From Planctomycetota bacterium (lineage in GTDB: Bacteria > Planctomycetota > UBA8742 > UBA2392): a stretch of DNA of 64,000 nt. The stretch lies in the NCBI GenBank assembly GCA_020425605.1, contig JAGQRH010000020.1:1-64000 (forward strand), in the 5' to 3' direction. The notes beneath the pieces were generated by a model that saw only the letters and a program-made list of their open reading frames with translations, searched no databases and had not been told where the DNA came from. Of this stretch, positions 7,275 to 15,508 are shown piece after piece. Both the position numbers and the translations under genes were made by a program. The first letter of the stretch is position 1, and each line of letters begins with the position of its first letter.

Positions 7275-8459
7275 CTACTTCAGCAGGCCGTACTTCTTGC
7301 CCAGCTTCTCGAACGCTTCCACGATTCGCGAGATGTCGCTCTCAGTGTGAATAGCCATGAAACTGGCACGAACGCCACTTTGGCCCTGCGGCACGCCCGG
7401 TGTGATTACCGGGTTTGTGTACACGCCAAGCTCAAGCAGTTCCTTCCAGAACTGGAACGCTTCAATGTCTTCGCCGACCTTGATGTAGACGATCGGAGTG
7501 GGCTGGTCGTCAACCGGATAGCCAATGCGGCGCAGCTCAGAGCGGACGTTGGAAATCACCTTGCGCAGGTTTTGCAGGTGCTCCGGCTCGCTGCGAATCA
7601 AGTCCAGTGCCGTACTGACGGCGGCGACACTGGCCGGCGTCATGCTCGCCGCGAAGATCAGCTGGCGTGCGTGGTGCTTCACGTAGTTGATCACCCGTTC
7701 CTCGCCGGCGATGAAGCCGCCGAGGCCCGCGAATGACTTGCTGAACGTGCCCATCACAACGTCGACGTCCTTGTCCAGCCCGTAGTGCTCGGCTGTTCCG
7801 CGACCGGTGGGCCCGACAACGCCAACGCCGTGCGCATCGTCAACGAAGATGCGGGCGCCGTACTTCTTCTTGAGCTCGACCATCTCCGGCAGGCGGCAGA
7901 TGGTGCCCTTCATGCTGAACACACCATCGGACACAATCAACTTGCCGGCGTCCGCGGGCGAGTTCTCGAGAATCCTGGCGAGGTCATCAATGTCGTCGTG
8001 TTTGAACTTCTTGGTTTCCGCGAACGTGAGCTGCGTGGCATCCATGATGCAGCTGTGGTTCTCACGGTCGCTGTAAATGATGTCGCGGCGACCTGCCAGG
8101 ACGCTGATCGCGCCCATGTTGGTCGTGTAGCCGGTGGTGAAGCAGAGCGCCTTGGGCTTGTCCATGTAATCCGCGAGCTTCTCTTCGAGCTCGACGTGGA
8201 TCACATAAGTGCCGTTGGCGTAGCGCGATCCGCTGCAGGATGTACCAAACTCGTTGGTAGCCTTGATCGCGGCTTCCACGACGCGGGGATGCCGCGTCAG
8301 GCCCAGGTAGTTGTTCGACCCGGCCATGACCACTTCGCGGCCGTCAATGATGACACGCGAGCCGTGGTTACCCTCAATTGTCTTGAAAAAGGGGTAAAGC
8401 CCCGCCGCCTGAACTTCAAGGTCGCGCGTGAATTCGAAGCACTTGGCGAAGACGTCCAC
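7275..8459 (-). CDS. alpha-oxoamine synthase, serine palmitoyltransferase-like
   Basis: A 394-aa PLP enzyme. Motifs: GSNNYLGLTRHP, FGTSCSGSRYANGT, FTTGYTTNMG, SDRENHSCIMD, VDDAHGVGVVGPTGRGT and GTFSKSFAGLGGF with the PLP-binding lysine near residue 240. These fit the family of 8-amino-7-oxononanoate synthase, glycine C-acetyltransferase and serine palmitoyltransferase. The segments AAGLYPFF, YVIHVELEEKLA and VKHHARQLIFAASMTPAS most resemble bacterial serine palmitoyltransferases, the first step of sphingoid base synthesis. No biotin genes lie nearby. The start is GTG 8459 with GGAAG upstream. The exact acyl-CoA and amino acid substrates are unproven. Confidence 0.8.
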   Translation of the reverse strand: MDVFAKCFEFTRDLEVQAAGLYPFFKTIEGNHGSRVIIDGREVVMAGSNNYLGLTRHPRVVEAAIKATNEFGTSCSGSRYANGTYVIHVELEEKLADYMDKPKALCFTTGYTTNMGAISVLAGRRDIIYSDRENHSCIMDATQLTFAETKKFKHDDIDDLARILENSPADAGKLIVSDGVFSMKGTICRLPEMVELKKKYGARIFVDDAHGVGVVGPTGRGTAEHYGLDKDVDVVMGTFSKSFAGLGGFIAGEERVINYVKHHARQLIFAASMTPASVAAVSTALDLIRSEPEHLQNLRKVISNVRSELRRIGYPVDDQPTPIVYIKVGEDIEAFQFWKELLELGVYTNPVITPGVPQGQSGVRASFMAIHTESDISRIVEAFEKLGKKYGLLK

Positions 8460-8522
8460 TTAGTTCTTCCGACCTGTCCCGAGTTAAATGCCCAAATGAC
8501 ACGGCTACCACGCCCGCGGAAG

Positions 8523-8543
8523 GCCGGACCAGACTAGTCCGGC
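8523..8543. other. small hairpin in the sucC/oxoamine synthase gap
   Basis: GCCGGAC and GTCCGGC pair around a 7-nt loop in the 123-bp gap. It could slow or end sucC transcripts, but there is no T-tract. Confidence 0.3.
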
Positions 8544-8582
8544 ACCCCCGATAGTCAAGGTAAGCGCCCGGCGCTCACGCGC

Positions 8583-9746
8583 CTATCCCTTGGCCGCAGC
8601 GACTACCTTCTTGGCCGCATCGGTCAAGTCAGTTGCGGACTGAATCTTCAGTCCGCTCTCATCAAGCAGCTTGCGGCCCTTTTCAACATTCGTGCCTTCA
8701 AGCCGCACGACAACCGGCACTTGCAGCTTGGTTTCTTTCGCCGCAGCGATCACGCCGGCTGCAATTATGTCACACTTCATGATGCCGCCGAAGATGTTGA
8801 CCAGGACTGCCTTCACGGCCTTGTCGCTCAGGATCAGCTTGAATGCCGCCGTTACGCGCTCTGTGCTGGCACCTCCGCCTACATCGAGGAAATTGGCCGG
8901 CGCACCACCATGCAGCTTGATGATGTCCATCGTTGACATCGCCAGGCCCGCACCGTTCACCATGCAGCCGATGTTGCCTTCAAGCTTGATGTAGCTCAGG
9001 TCGTATTTCTTGGCTTCCGTTTCCTCGGGCACTTCTTCGCTGACGTCGCGGTAGGCCTCGATGTCCGTGTGGCGGAACAGGGCGTTGTCGTCGAAGCTCA
9101 TCTTGGCGTCGAGTGCCAGCACGCCGCCATCTTTCGTGGTTACCAGCGGGTTGATTTCAACCAGCGCCGCGTCTTCCTCTACAAAGCATTTCGCCACGCC
9201 AAGGATCAGCCCGGCGGCCTTGTTTACAAGCGCCTGCGGAATTCCGATCGCCAGCGCAAGGCGGCGGGCCTGGAAGCCGTGCATGCCTTCGCTGGGATCA
9301 AAGAACTCTCTCTTGATCTTGCCGGGCGTCTTGGCAGCCACTTCTTCAATGTCCATTCCGCCTTCATAGCTGCCCATGACCGCGACGCGCGCGGTTTCAC
9401 GATCCAGCACCGCTGCCAGGTAGTATTCGTGGTCGATGTTGCAGCCGGCTTCGATCAGCAGCTGATTCACCTTCTTGCCCTCGGGACCGGTCTGGTGAGT
9501 GACGAGCTGCATTCCGAGGATGGCTTCGGCATGTTTGCGGACTTCGTCGATACTCTTGGCCAACTTGACGCCGCCGCCCTTGCCTCGCCCACCGGCATGG
9601 ATCTGGGCCTTGACGACCCAGACTTCGCCGCCGATTTCACGGGCAACGTTTACGGCTTCCTCGACGCTGTAGGCTACGCGTCCCTGCAACAGAGGAGTGC
9701 GATAGCGGCGCAGGACTTCCTTGGCCTGATACTCATGGATCTTCAT
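8583..9746 (-). CDS. sucC: succinyl-CoA ligase (ADP/GDP-forming) beta subunit
   Basis: A 387-aa protein with the ATP-grasp start [20 protein letters not shown], the nucleotide loop [34 protein letters not shown] and the C-terminal CoA-ligase region [32 protein letters not shown]. It performs substrate-level phosphorylation in the TCA cycle as an alpha-beta complex. The ATG at 9746 is chosen because the family always starts MKIHEYQ and GGAGAGGGAAG lies just upstream. The alpha subunit gene sucD, normally next door, is absent: an oxoamine synthase follows and coaD precedes. Confidence 0.95.
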   Translation of the reverse strand: MKIHEYQAKEVLRRYRTPLLQGRVAYSVEEAVNVAREIGGEVWVVKAQIHAGGRGKGGGVKLAKSIDEVRKHAEAILGMQLVTHQTGPEGKKVNQLLIEAGCNIDHEYYLAAVLDRETARVAVMGSYEGGMDIEEVAAKTPGKIKREFFDPSEGMHGFQARRLALAIGIPQALVNKAAGLILGVAKCFVEEDAALVEINPLVTTKDGGVLALDAKMSFDDNALFRHTDIEAYRDVSEEVPEETEAKKYDLSYIKLEGNIGCMVNGAGLAMSTMDIIKLHGGAPANFLDVGGGASTERVTAAFKLILSDKAVKAVLVNIFGGIMKCDIIAAGVIAAAKETKLQVPVVVRLEGTNVEKGRKLLDESGLKIQSATDLTDAAKKVVAAAKG

Positions 9747-9812
9747 TGCTTCCCTCTCCGGTAAGGCGGCGGCATTGTGCGGATGAGGGTGCGGAGGCGC
9801 AAGGCGCAAAAA

Positions 9813-10334
9813 TCAGCGGCCCTCACTGTGTTTCTTGACGTCGCCCTTCAGCGCTGTGGCCTTGCTGCGCAGGCGTTTGGCGACGTTGTCCGGCACGAAG
9901 CGCGAGATGTCGCCATCCAGCGCCGCGGCCTCCCGAATGAGCCGGGACGAGATAAAGCTCTCTTCAAGGCTGGCGCACACGAACACGGTCTCGATGTCCG
10001 GCGCGAACGTGCGGTTGGCGTACGCCATCTGGACTTCGTTCTCGTAGTCGCTGAACGTGCGAAGCCCGCGCAGAATGACCTTTCCGCTGAGGCTGCGAAC
10101 GTAGTCCACGACCATGCCGGTGAAACTCTCTATGCGGACATTGGTCAGGTCGCTCGTGCATTCGCGGAGCATCTCCATGCGCTCCTCGAGCGAGAACAAT
10201 GGCTGTTTGGAGATGTTCACGGCACAGGCGACCACCAGCTGCTCGAACAGCTGCGAGCCACGCTCGATCACGTCGAGGTGCCCGTTGCTGACGGGGTCGA
10301 AAGTGCCGGGATAGACTGCGAGTCGGTGCGGCAT
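9813..10334 (-). CDS. coaD: phosphopantetheine adenylyltransferase
   Basis: A 173-aa nucleotidyltransferase. AVYPGTFDPVSNGHLDVI carries the phosphate-binding T/HxGH-type motif, VILRGLRTFSDYENEVQMAYANR is the family core, and ISSRLIREAA is the second nucleotide motif, where most relatives have SSTLVKE. It makes dephospho-CoA, the fourth step in CoA synthesis, in the cytoplasm. It lies 66 bp upstream of sucC in the same direction, so the two may share a transcript. Confidence 0.95.
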   Translation of the reverse strand: MPHRLAVYPGTFDPVSNGHLDVIERGSQLFEQLVVACAVNISKQPLFSLEERMEMLRECTSDLTNVRIESFTGMVVDYVRSLSGKVILRGLRTFSDYENEVQMAYANRTFAPDIETVFVCASLEESFISSRLIREAAALDGDISRFVPDNVAKRLRSKATALKGDVKKHSEGR

Positions 10335-10456
10335 GTGGGCCTTCCGTGCCGGTGCTGCGAGCTACGTTAGCAATCCACTTTCAATGGAACAGCCCCGCCC
10401 GTTGCCGTGTTAGCTCGCTATGCTGCTGCGGGCGAACCAGGGCAAGGGGAGCAATC

Positions 10457-10927
10457 ATGGCATCACTGTATGACCTGAAGACCAACACACTCGATGGCAA
10501 TCCCGCAGACCTTTCGGAGTACAAGGGCAAAGTCAGCCTGGTGGTCAATGTCGCCAGTGCGTGCGGCCTTACCCCTCACTACGAAGGGCTCCAGAAGCTG
10601 CAGACACAACTGGCGGCCAAGGGCTTCAACGTGCTGGGGTTTCCCTGCAACCAGTTTGGCGCGCAGGAGCCCGGAACGCCCGAGCAGATCCGAGAGTTCT
10701 GCACGACGAAGTTCAGCGTCGACTTTCCAATGTTCGAGAAGGTGGAGGTCAAGGGTGCCGGAAAACACCCGGTCTACCAGTTCCTGACTTCCTCCCATGA
10801 CGAGCCGGACTGGAACTTCGCCAAATTCCTGGTCGGCAAGGACGGTCAGGTGATCAAGCGCTACGCGCCCCCCACCAAGCCGGATGACCCGGAGCTGTTG
10901 CGAGACATAGAAGCCGCACTGAAATAG
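10457..10927 (+). CDS. glutathione peroxidase, Cys type
   Basis: A 156-aa peroxidase. The catalytic Cys36 is in NVASACGLT, the Gln66 in GFPCNQFGAQEPG and the Trp119 in DWNFAKFLV, completing the usual tetrad. The Cys form generally uses thioredoxin rather than glutathione and reduces peroxides in the cytoplasm; no signal peptide is seen. ATG 10457 follows AAGGGGAG. It is the intact member of a tandem pair. Confidence 0.93.
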   Translation: MASLYDLKTNTLDGNPADLSEYKGKVSLVVNVASACGLTPHYEGLQKLQTQLAAKGFNVLGFPCNQFGAQEPGTPEQIREFCTTKFSVDFPMFEKVEVKGAGKHPVYQFLTSSHDEPDWNFAKFLVGKDGQVIKRYAPPTKPDDPELLRDIEAALK

Positions 10928-10964
10928 GCCGCACTGAATCGCCGAGACCCGGCAAGGAGCCATC

Positions 10965-11708
10965 ATGAGCCGAATACTGAAGTTCACAGCACTGTTGGCG
11001 TTGATTGCCATGCCTGCGTTCACGCTGGTTGCGCAGGACGACACAACCAAAGGCGAACCCGCGAAGGAAGACGCCAAGAGAGCAGACAAGGACGGCAAAG
11101 AAACGCCCGACAAGGCGGACGCCGACAAGCCGGAACTGCCGGAAGACTCTCTGTACCGCCTGAAGACCAAGACACTCGAGGGCGAAGACGCGGACCTGAA
11201 GGACTACTAGGGAAAGGTAACGCTGGTCGTCAATGTCGCGAGCAAGTGTGGCTTCACGCTCCAATACACCGGGCTGCAGAAGCTGTATGAAGACCTGAAG
11301 GACAAGGACTTCGTGATTCTGGGGTTCCCGAGCAACGACTTCCGCGGGCAGGAACCGGGCACGCCCGAAGAGATCCGCAAGTTCTGCACCGACAAGTACG
11401 ACGTGACGTTTCCGCTGTTCGAGAAGGTCCAGACCAAGGAAGGCGACGGCCAGTCGCCGATCTATGCCAACCTCAAGAAACAGAGTGACGAGCTGCCGAG
11501 CTGGAATTTCTGTAAGTACCTTGTCGGCAAGGACGGCAAAGTGATCAAGTTCTATGCCAGCAAGGTGACGCCGGACGACGAAGACCTGCGCCAGGACATC
11601 GACGCGGCGCTGAAGACCACAGACGAAGGCGCTGAAGAACCCGAAAAGGCAGCGGACAAGCCCGACGGCGACAATCCCAACCCGCCCGAAAAGGACGGCA
11701 AGAAGTAG
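10965..11708 (+). pseudogene. secreted glutathione peroxidase paralogue with in-frame TAG
   Basis: A signal peptide (residues 1-23, ending LVAQ) and a Lys/Asp/Glu-rich linker lead into a peroxidase domain. The frame is broken by TAG at 11208-11210 (codon 82), then continues open to 11708. Compared with its neighbour, SEYKGKV in one equals KDY-stop-GKV in the other, so AAG to TAG is the simplest change. Cys95 (SKCGFT) and Trp (SWNFCKYL) remain, but the tetrad Gln is Asp (FPSNDF). A C-terminal acidic, Pro-rich tail follows. It could be a pseudogene, a sequencing error, or suppressed amber; other genes here use TAG as a normal stop. Confidence 0.8.
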
Positions 11709-11709
11709 C

Positions 11710-12294
11710 TCAGCGCAGCTTTGACCTGTGCGTCACCCAGTCACTGTCCGCGTCCGCGAATCTCAGGCGGGCGCGGATGTCTTTTGGGCGGGCATAGTCG
11801 ATGCCGATGCGCGGCCCGATGATCAGTCTTCGCGCGGGCGTGCCCTCAAGCAGCTCCAGCCCGCCGGGCGTGAACAGCGGGTGCCCGGACCATTTGGTTG
11901 ACAGGTCAAGTGCCTGGCCGAGCTTGCCTGGCCCGGTCAGCAACACGGTTCCCGACTTGCCACCACGGCGCGCGCGGACCAGCGCCTCCCCCACCACCGG
12001 CTCGGCGCTGCGGATCAGCACGGCTGCGCCTTCGCCTCGGCCGGTGACGATGTTCAGCATGTTGTGCAGTCCGTAACACAGGTAGACGTAGCTGTGGCCG
12101 CCGTCGCCCCACATGGGCTCGTTGCGCGGGGTGCGCCCCATGCTTGTGTGCGCTGCGCTGTCCGTCGGTCCACGGTACGCCTCGACTTCTGTGATTCGCA
12201 GCGTGACCCGGCCGCGACGGACATGACGCCCAATCAGGTCACGCGCGACTTCAACCACGTCGCGGAAGTACCAGTCCTGCGGCAGCAGCGTCAA
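11710..12294 (-). CDS. 3-methyladenine DNA glycosylase, AAG/MPG family
   Basis: A 194-aa base-excision repair enzyme. RITEVEAYRGPTDSAAHTSMG carries the catalytic Glu and the conserved family core, followed by MWGDGGHSYVYLCYGLHNMLNIV and AVLIRSAEP. GPGKLGQALDL is the C-terminal family signature. It removes alkylated purines from DNA. It overlaps the O-methyltransferase gene by 4 bases (ATGA), so they are co-translated. Length is normal for bacterial members. Confidence 0.93.
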   Translation of the reverse strand: MTLLPQDWYFRDVVEVARDLIGRHVRRGRVTLRITEVEAYRGPTDSAAHTSMGRTPRNEPMWGDGGHSYVYLCYGLHNMLNIVTGRGEGAAVLIRSAEPVVGEALVRARRGGKSGTVLLTGPGKLGQALDLSTKWSGHPLFTPGGLELLEGTPARRLIIGPRIGIDYARPKDIRARLRFADADSDWVTHRSKLR

Positions 12295-12944
12295 GCTTCC
12301 TTGACCCCCACCCAGCAGCCGTCGCCGATGCCGACCATCACGGCGTGTACGCGCTTCTCCGCGGCCATGTAGTCGTTAAAGCGCCGGACGGCGGCGACGC
12401 CCGAATCATCCTCAACCTGGTCAAACAGCCTGCCAAAGGCAAACGCGTTGTCGGCCATGATCAGGCCCCCCACCGGCAGAATCCGCAGGCACTCGTCGAG
12501 ATACCGGGGGTAGTTGGCTTTGTCTGCATCAAGGAAACAGGCGTCTGCGCTGCCGCTATCGATGGTTTTCAGAACGTCCACGCCGGCGCCGCGCAGAACC
12601 TTCACCTTGTTCGCGACGTTTGACTTGGCGATCCACTGCTCGGCAAAGTCGGCGTGCCTGGACTCAAGCTCGATCGTGCGCACCCTCCCGTCATCCGGCA
12701 GCGCGCGGGCCATACTGATCGCGCTGTAGCCCGCCAGCGTGCCTACTTCGATTACCTGCTTCGCACCGTGCAATTTCAGGATCACCTGCATCAGGCTGGC
12801 CTGCGCGGGCGATATCCAGATCTTTGGTATTTCCGCCGCCTCGGCCGCCTGCTTCAGCTCGATCAAGAATTCGTCGTCCCCGCGTGTGTGCTCGGCGATG
12901 TAGTTGTAGTGGCGTCGGGTGATGATGGCGTCGTCATCGGGCAT
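12291..12944 (-). CDS. class I SAM-dependent O-methyltransferase
   Basis: A 217-aa protein of the catechol/caffeoyl-CoA O-methyltransferase type. The SAM loop is VIEVGTLAGYSAISMARAL (near residue 63), with TIELESRHADFAEQ, the metal-binding ACFLDADKANYPRYL and GGLIMADNAFAFG. ATG 12944 is preferred to the longer 12971 start because GAGGAAA sits just upstream. The substrate is unknown. It lies 9 bp after the LRR gene and overlaps the glycosylase, so the three form one minus-strand unit. Confidence 0.88.
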   Translation of the reverse strand: MPDDDAIITRRHYNYIAEHTRGDDEFLIELKQAAEAAEIPKIWISPAQASLMQVILKLHGAKQVIEVGTLAGYSAISMARALPDDGRVRTIELESRHADFAEQWIAKSNVANKVKVLRGAGVDVLKTIDSGSADACFLDADKANYPRYLDECLRILPVGGLIMADNAFAFGRLFDQVEDDSGVAAVRRFNDYMAAEKRVHAVMVGIGDGCWVGVKEA

Positions 12945-12952
12945 GGGTTTCC

Positions 12953-13816
12953 TCAGCGATTGATGGCGCATTCAGGCAGCGCGGCCTTCAGCTGTTTGAT
13001 TGCGTCCTTGGACAGCTTTGCCCGCACAGGCAGGTTCAGCGATTTCAGTTTCTTGAGCTTCGCCAGGTCCGGCAATACATCGTCGGTGATGCCGTCCAGG
13101 CCATGCAATGACAGTTGCTCCAGGCCCTCGAGCCCGCACAGCTGGCGGACTCCGTCATTGCCAATGTTGGGACACAGGTCCAGGGTTAGCACAGTCAGCT
13201 GGGACATCCCTGCGAGACTGGCCGCGCCCTCATCATGAATGCCTCGCAGGTTCTCAAGCTCAAGGCGTTTGAGACTGTCGCACTGAGCGAGAATCCTCGC
13301 CAGTTCATCGTCGACGCCGGCCAGCTGGTGCAGGACCAGGTGCTCCAACTTTGTCAGGTGCGACAGGAATTGAAGGCCGCTGGAGGTGACATCCAGGCAA
13401 CCGATGAGCACCAGCTCTTCGAGCTCGCTCAATGCGCTGAGCTTCTCAATCCCGTCGTCAGTCAGCGCGGTGGCGTGCAGGATCAGACGCTTGAGCCCCT
13501 TGTGCTGCACGATGTGCGGCATGCCCCCATCGGTGATGTCGCTATAGTGAAGTTGCAGGTCTTCGATGGCTGTAAAGCGGTCAAGCTCTGGCAGGTCCTC
13601 ATCCTTGAGGGCGCGCGTTACGACAAGCGTCTCGTCGCCGGACATCTTCCTGAGGTCGTCGGCAGACTGGCAGACGTCCGGGGTGTCGCCCTGCATTGCG
13701 AAGAAGACGACAAACGGCGCGACGATCAGCACCGCCAGACCGAGCAGGAGCGCTTTGTCCAGAACTGTGCGGGCGCGAACTTGCTTGTTGGCGGCGTCGG
13801 CCATGGCTGAGACCAT
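12953..13816 (-). CDS. membrane-anchored leucine-rich repeat protein
   Basis: A 287-aa protein. One TM helix lies near residues 20-40 (ALLLGLAVLIVAPFVVFF), followed by about eight LRR units with the pattern L..L.L......D.GL..L, close to the cysteine-containing/RNI-type LRRs. This should place the repeats outside the cytoplasmic membrane for protein binding. Such LRR proteins are frequent in Planctomycetota and relatives. It heads the unit with the methyltransferase and glycosylase, with no clear functional tie. A second ATG at 13804 is possible. Confidence 0.8.
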   Translation of the reverse strand: MVSAMADAANKQVRARTVLDKALLLGLAVLIVAPFVVFFAMQGDTPDVCQSADDLRKMSGDETLVVTRALKDEDLPELDRFTAIEDLQLHYSDITDGGMPHIVQHKGLKRLILHATALTDDGIEKLSALSELEELVLIGCLDVTSSGLQFLSHLTKLEHLVLHQLAGVDDELARILAQCDSLKRLELENLRGIHDEGAASLAGMSQLTVLTLDLCPNIGNDGVRQLCGLEGLEQLSLHGLDGITDDVLPDLAKLKKLKSLNLPVRAKLSKDAIKQLKAALPECAINR

Positions 13817-13858
13817 ATCACCAGTCGGCTTGGTGTATAAGCGATCCGGAGGCGAGCC

Positions 13859-14125
13859 ATGTGCAGAAACATTCGAACGCTGTTCAACTTCGAGCCGCCC
13901 GCGACGGAGGCAGAAATCCAGGCCGCGGCGCTGCAGTTCGTCCGCAAGATCAGCGGATTCACGAAACCCAGCCAGGCCAACGAAGAGGCGTTCGACCGGG
14001 GCGTTCGCGAAGTAGCGGCTGCGGCTCGCAGGCTGATAGAGTCACTTGAGACGAACGCGAATCCAAAGACCCGCGAAGAAGAAGCAGCCAAGGCCAAAGA
14101 GCGCGCGAAGAAGCGCTTTGGATAA
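13859..14125 (+). CDS. DUF2277 family protein
   Basis: An 88-aa protein starting MCRNIRTLFNFEPPATEAEIQAA, the hallmark N-terminus of DUF2277, with ISGFTKPSQANEEAFDRGV in the middle and a charged helical C-terminus. Family function is unknown. GGAGG is well placed before ATG 13859. It is divergent from the LRR gene. Confidence 0.9.
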   Translation: MCRNIRTLFNFEPPATEAEIQAAALQFVRKISGFTKPSQANEEAFDRGVREVAAAARRLIESLETNANPKTREEEAAKAKERAKKRFG

Positions 14126-14156
14126 TTCCCGATAGGCCCGGTTGCAGGCTCGGAAC

Positions 14157-14196
14157 ACCAACAAGTCGGCGGCCGAAAGGCCGCCGACTTGTTGGT
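14157..14196 (-). terminator. 18-bp perfect hairpin overlapping the 3' end of tRNA-Val
   Basis: Arms 14157-14174 and 14179-14196 are perfectly complementary around a 4-nt loop. On the minus strand the 5' arm begins with the tRNA's discriminator base and CCA. No T-tract follows, so it may act as a processing hairpin rather than a classical terminator. Confidence 0.65.
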
Positions 14197-14269
14197 GGAC
14201 GTGGAGGGACTCGAACCCCCGACCCTCTGCGTGTAAAGCAGATGCTCTAACCAATTGAGCTACACGTCC
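14193..14269 (-). tRNA. tRNA-Val (UAC)
   Basis: A complete cloverleaf on the minus strand: acceptor GGACGTG/CACGTCC, D arm with AGCTCAATTGGTTAGAGC, anticodon stem-loop CTGCTTTACACGCAG with anticodon UAC, and T arm GGGGGTTCGAGTCCC. CCA is encoded at 14195-14193. It decodes GUA (and by wobble other GUN) valine codons. Confidence 0.97.
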
Positions 14270-14278
14270 GTCGCCGTA

Positions 14279-14306
14279 AAGATAGCGCAAAGCGGCGGCA
14301 GGACAA
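14279..14306 (-). promoter_or_regulatory. candidate tRNA-Val promoter
   Basis: TTGTCC (14306-14301) and TATCTT (14284-14279) on the minus strand with a 16-nt spacer, ending about 10 nt before the mature tRNA. Both hexamers match sigma70 consensus at four positions. Confidence 0.45.
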
Positions 14307-14386
14307 CGGCTGGAATATCGGCGATATACAGACTGTTGCAAACTCTCGCATCGTATAAGCGAGCTATGCACCTGAGGGGTAGCCCA

Positions 14387-15508
14387 ATGAGGGTAGTGTC
14401 CATTCTGGTCTGTGGCTGCCTGGCAGCGCTGGTGGCCGCATCATGTGGAAGCGGCGACGACGGCGGTTCCGGTGCGCCGAAGGCACGCGCGTTTCCGGTC
14501 GGCGTCGAGACCATTGAGGGGCGTGAAGTCGAGTATGTGGTCAACGCCACCGGCTCGGTCGACGCATTCGAAGAAGTATTGATCACGGCGCAGGTTCAGG
14601 GCGTTGTCGAGAAGATCAACTTCCGCGAAGGCCAGGCCGTCACTCCTGAGACTGTACTCGCTGAAATTGAGCCAAAGCGCTTCCAGTACTCGTACAACGC
14701 CGCGCAGGCGGCACATGACCGGGCAAAGGCCGAGCTGAAGGAAGCCGAGGAAGGCCTGAAACGCCGCGAGGACCCCAAGGGCTCGATCTTCTCAAAAGAA
14801 GAAATCGAGGCCTGGCGCACCAAAGTCGCTGTCGCACAAGCTAATGAGCGCGCGCGCGCGGCCGAGTTCTCGCAGGCCGAGCTTGACCTTCAGCACGCCA
14901 CCCCCACCGCGCCTATGGCGGGCATTATCCAGTCACGCCTCGTTCAGACCGGTCAGTGGGTCCAGCCCGGCACGGTTATCGCCCGACTGCTGCGTCGCGA
15001 GCCATTGCTCCTCAAGTTCACCGTTCCCGAAGACGCCGCAGCTGCAATGACCAAGGGCATGGCGGCGCGCTTCAGCGTTGGCGGCGAGAACGCGGAGTAT
15101 TCCGCGACCGTCATTCACATCGGCGCATCGGCCGACCCGGCCACCCGAATGGTCAACGTCACGGCCGAAGTGACTGCTGAATCCTCAGGCGAATTGACGC
15201 CTGGAAGTTTTGCACTCGTCAAGGTTCCTGTGGGCTCAAGCCCAAACGCCCCGACCGTGCCCGAAACGGCCGTACGCGCTAGTGAAAAGGGCATGCTCGT
15301 CTACGTGGTGAAAGACGGCAAGGCGCACGAGCGCGTGATCGAGATCGGCCTGCGGACCCCGGACGGGCGCATCGAAGTGCGTAGCGGTGTTGAGCCGGGC
15401 GAGGTCGTCGTGATCCGCGGCGCGGACGCGCTTCGGGACGGGGCGGCAGTCAAGATTGCAGGACAGAAAGAACCGGACACGGGGGCTCCGGCCGGAGCCA
15501 AGCCATGA
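14387..15508 (+). CDS. RND efflux periplasmic adaptor (membrane fusion protein) lipoprotein
   Basis: A 373-aa HlyD/AcrA-family protein. The signal peptide ends in the lipobox VAASC, so it is lipid-anchored. It has the lipoyl halves (VLITAQVQGVVEKINFREGQAV and ATPTAPMAGIIQSRLVQTGQWV), a coiled-coil hairpin between them (about residues 95-165), a beta-barrel domain and a membrane-proximal domain with ERVIEIGLRTPDGRIEV. ATG 14387 is chosen over 14366 because GAGGGGT lies 7 nt upstream. It overlaps the pump gene by 4 bases (ATGA). No outer-membrane channel gene is nearby. Confidence 0.92.
   Translation: MRVVSILVCGCLAALVAASCGSGDDGGSGAPKARAFPVGVETIEGREVEYVVNATGSVDAFEEVLITAQVQGVVEKINFREGQAVTPETVLAEIEPKRFQYSYNAAQAAHDRAKAELKEAEEGLKRREDPKGSIFSKEEIEAWRTKVAVAQANERARAAEFSQAELDLQHATPTAPMAGIIQSRLVQTGQWVQPGTVIARLLRREPLLLKFTVPEDAAAAMTKGMAARFSVGGENAEYSATVIHIGASADPATRMVNVTAEVTAESSGELTPGSFALVKVPVGSSPNAPTVPETAVRASEKGMLVYVVKDGKAHERVIEIGLRTPDGRIEVRSGVEPGEVVVIRGADALRDGAAVKIAGQKEPDTGAPAGAKP

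Noticed and set aside
10965-11210. A separate short 81-aa gene
   Set aside because: The stop is followed in frame by the rest of a glutathione peroxidase, so it is the first part of a broken gene.
14193-14269. tRNA-related integration site (attB)
   Set aside because: No integrase, phage gene or direct repeat of the tRNA 3' end is nearby.
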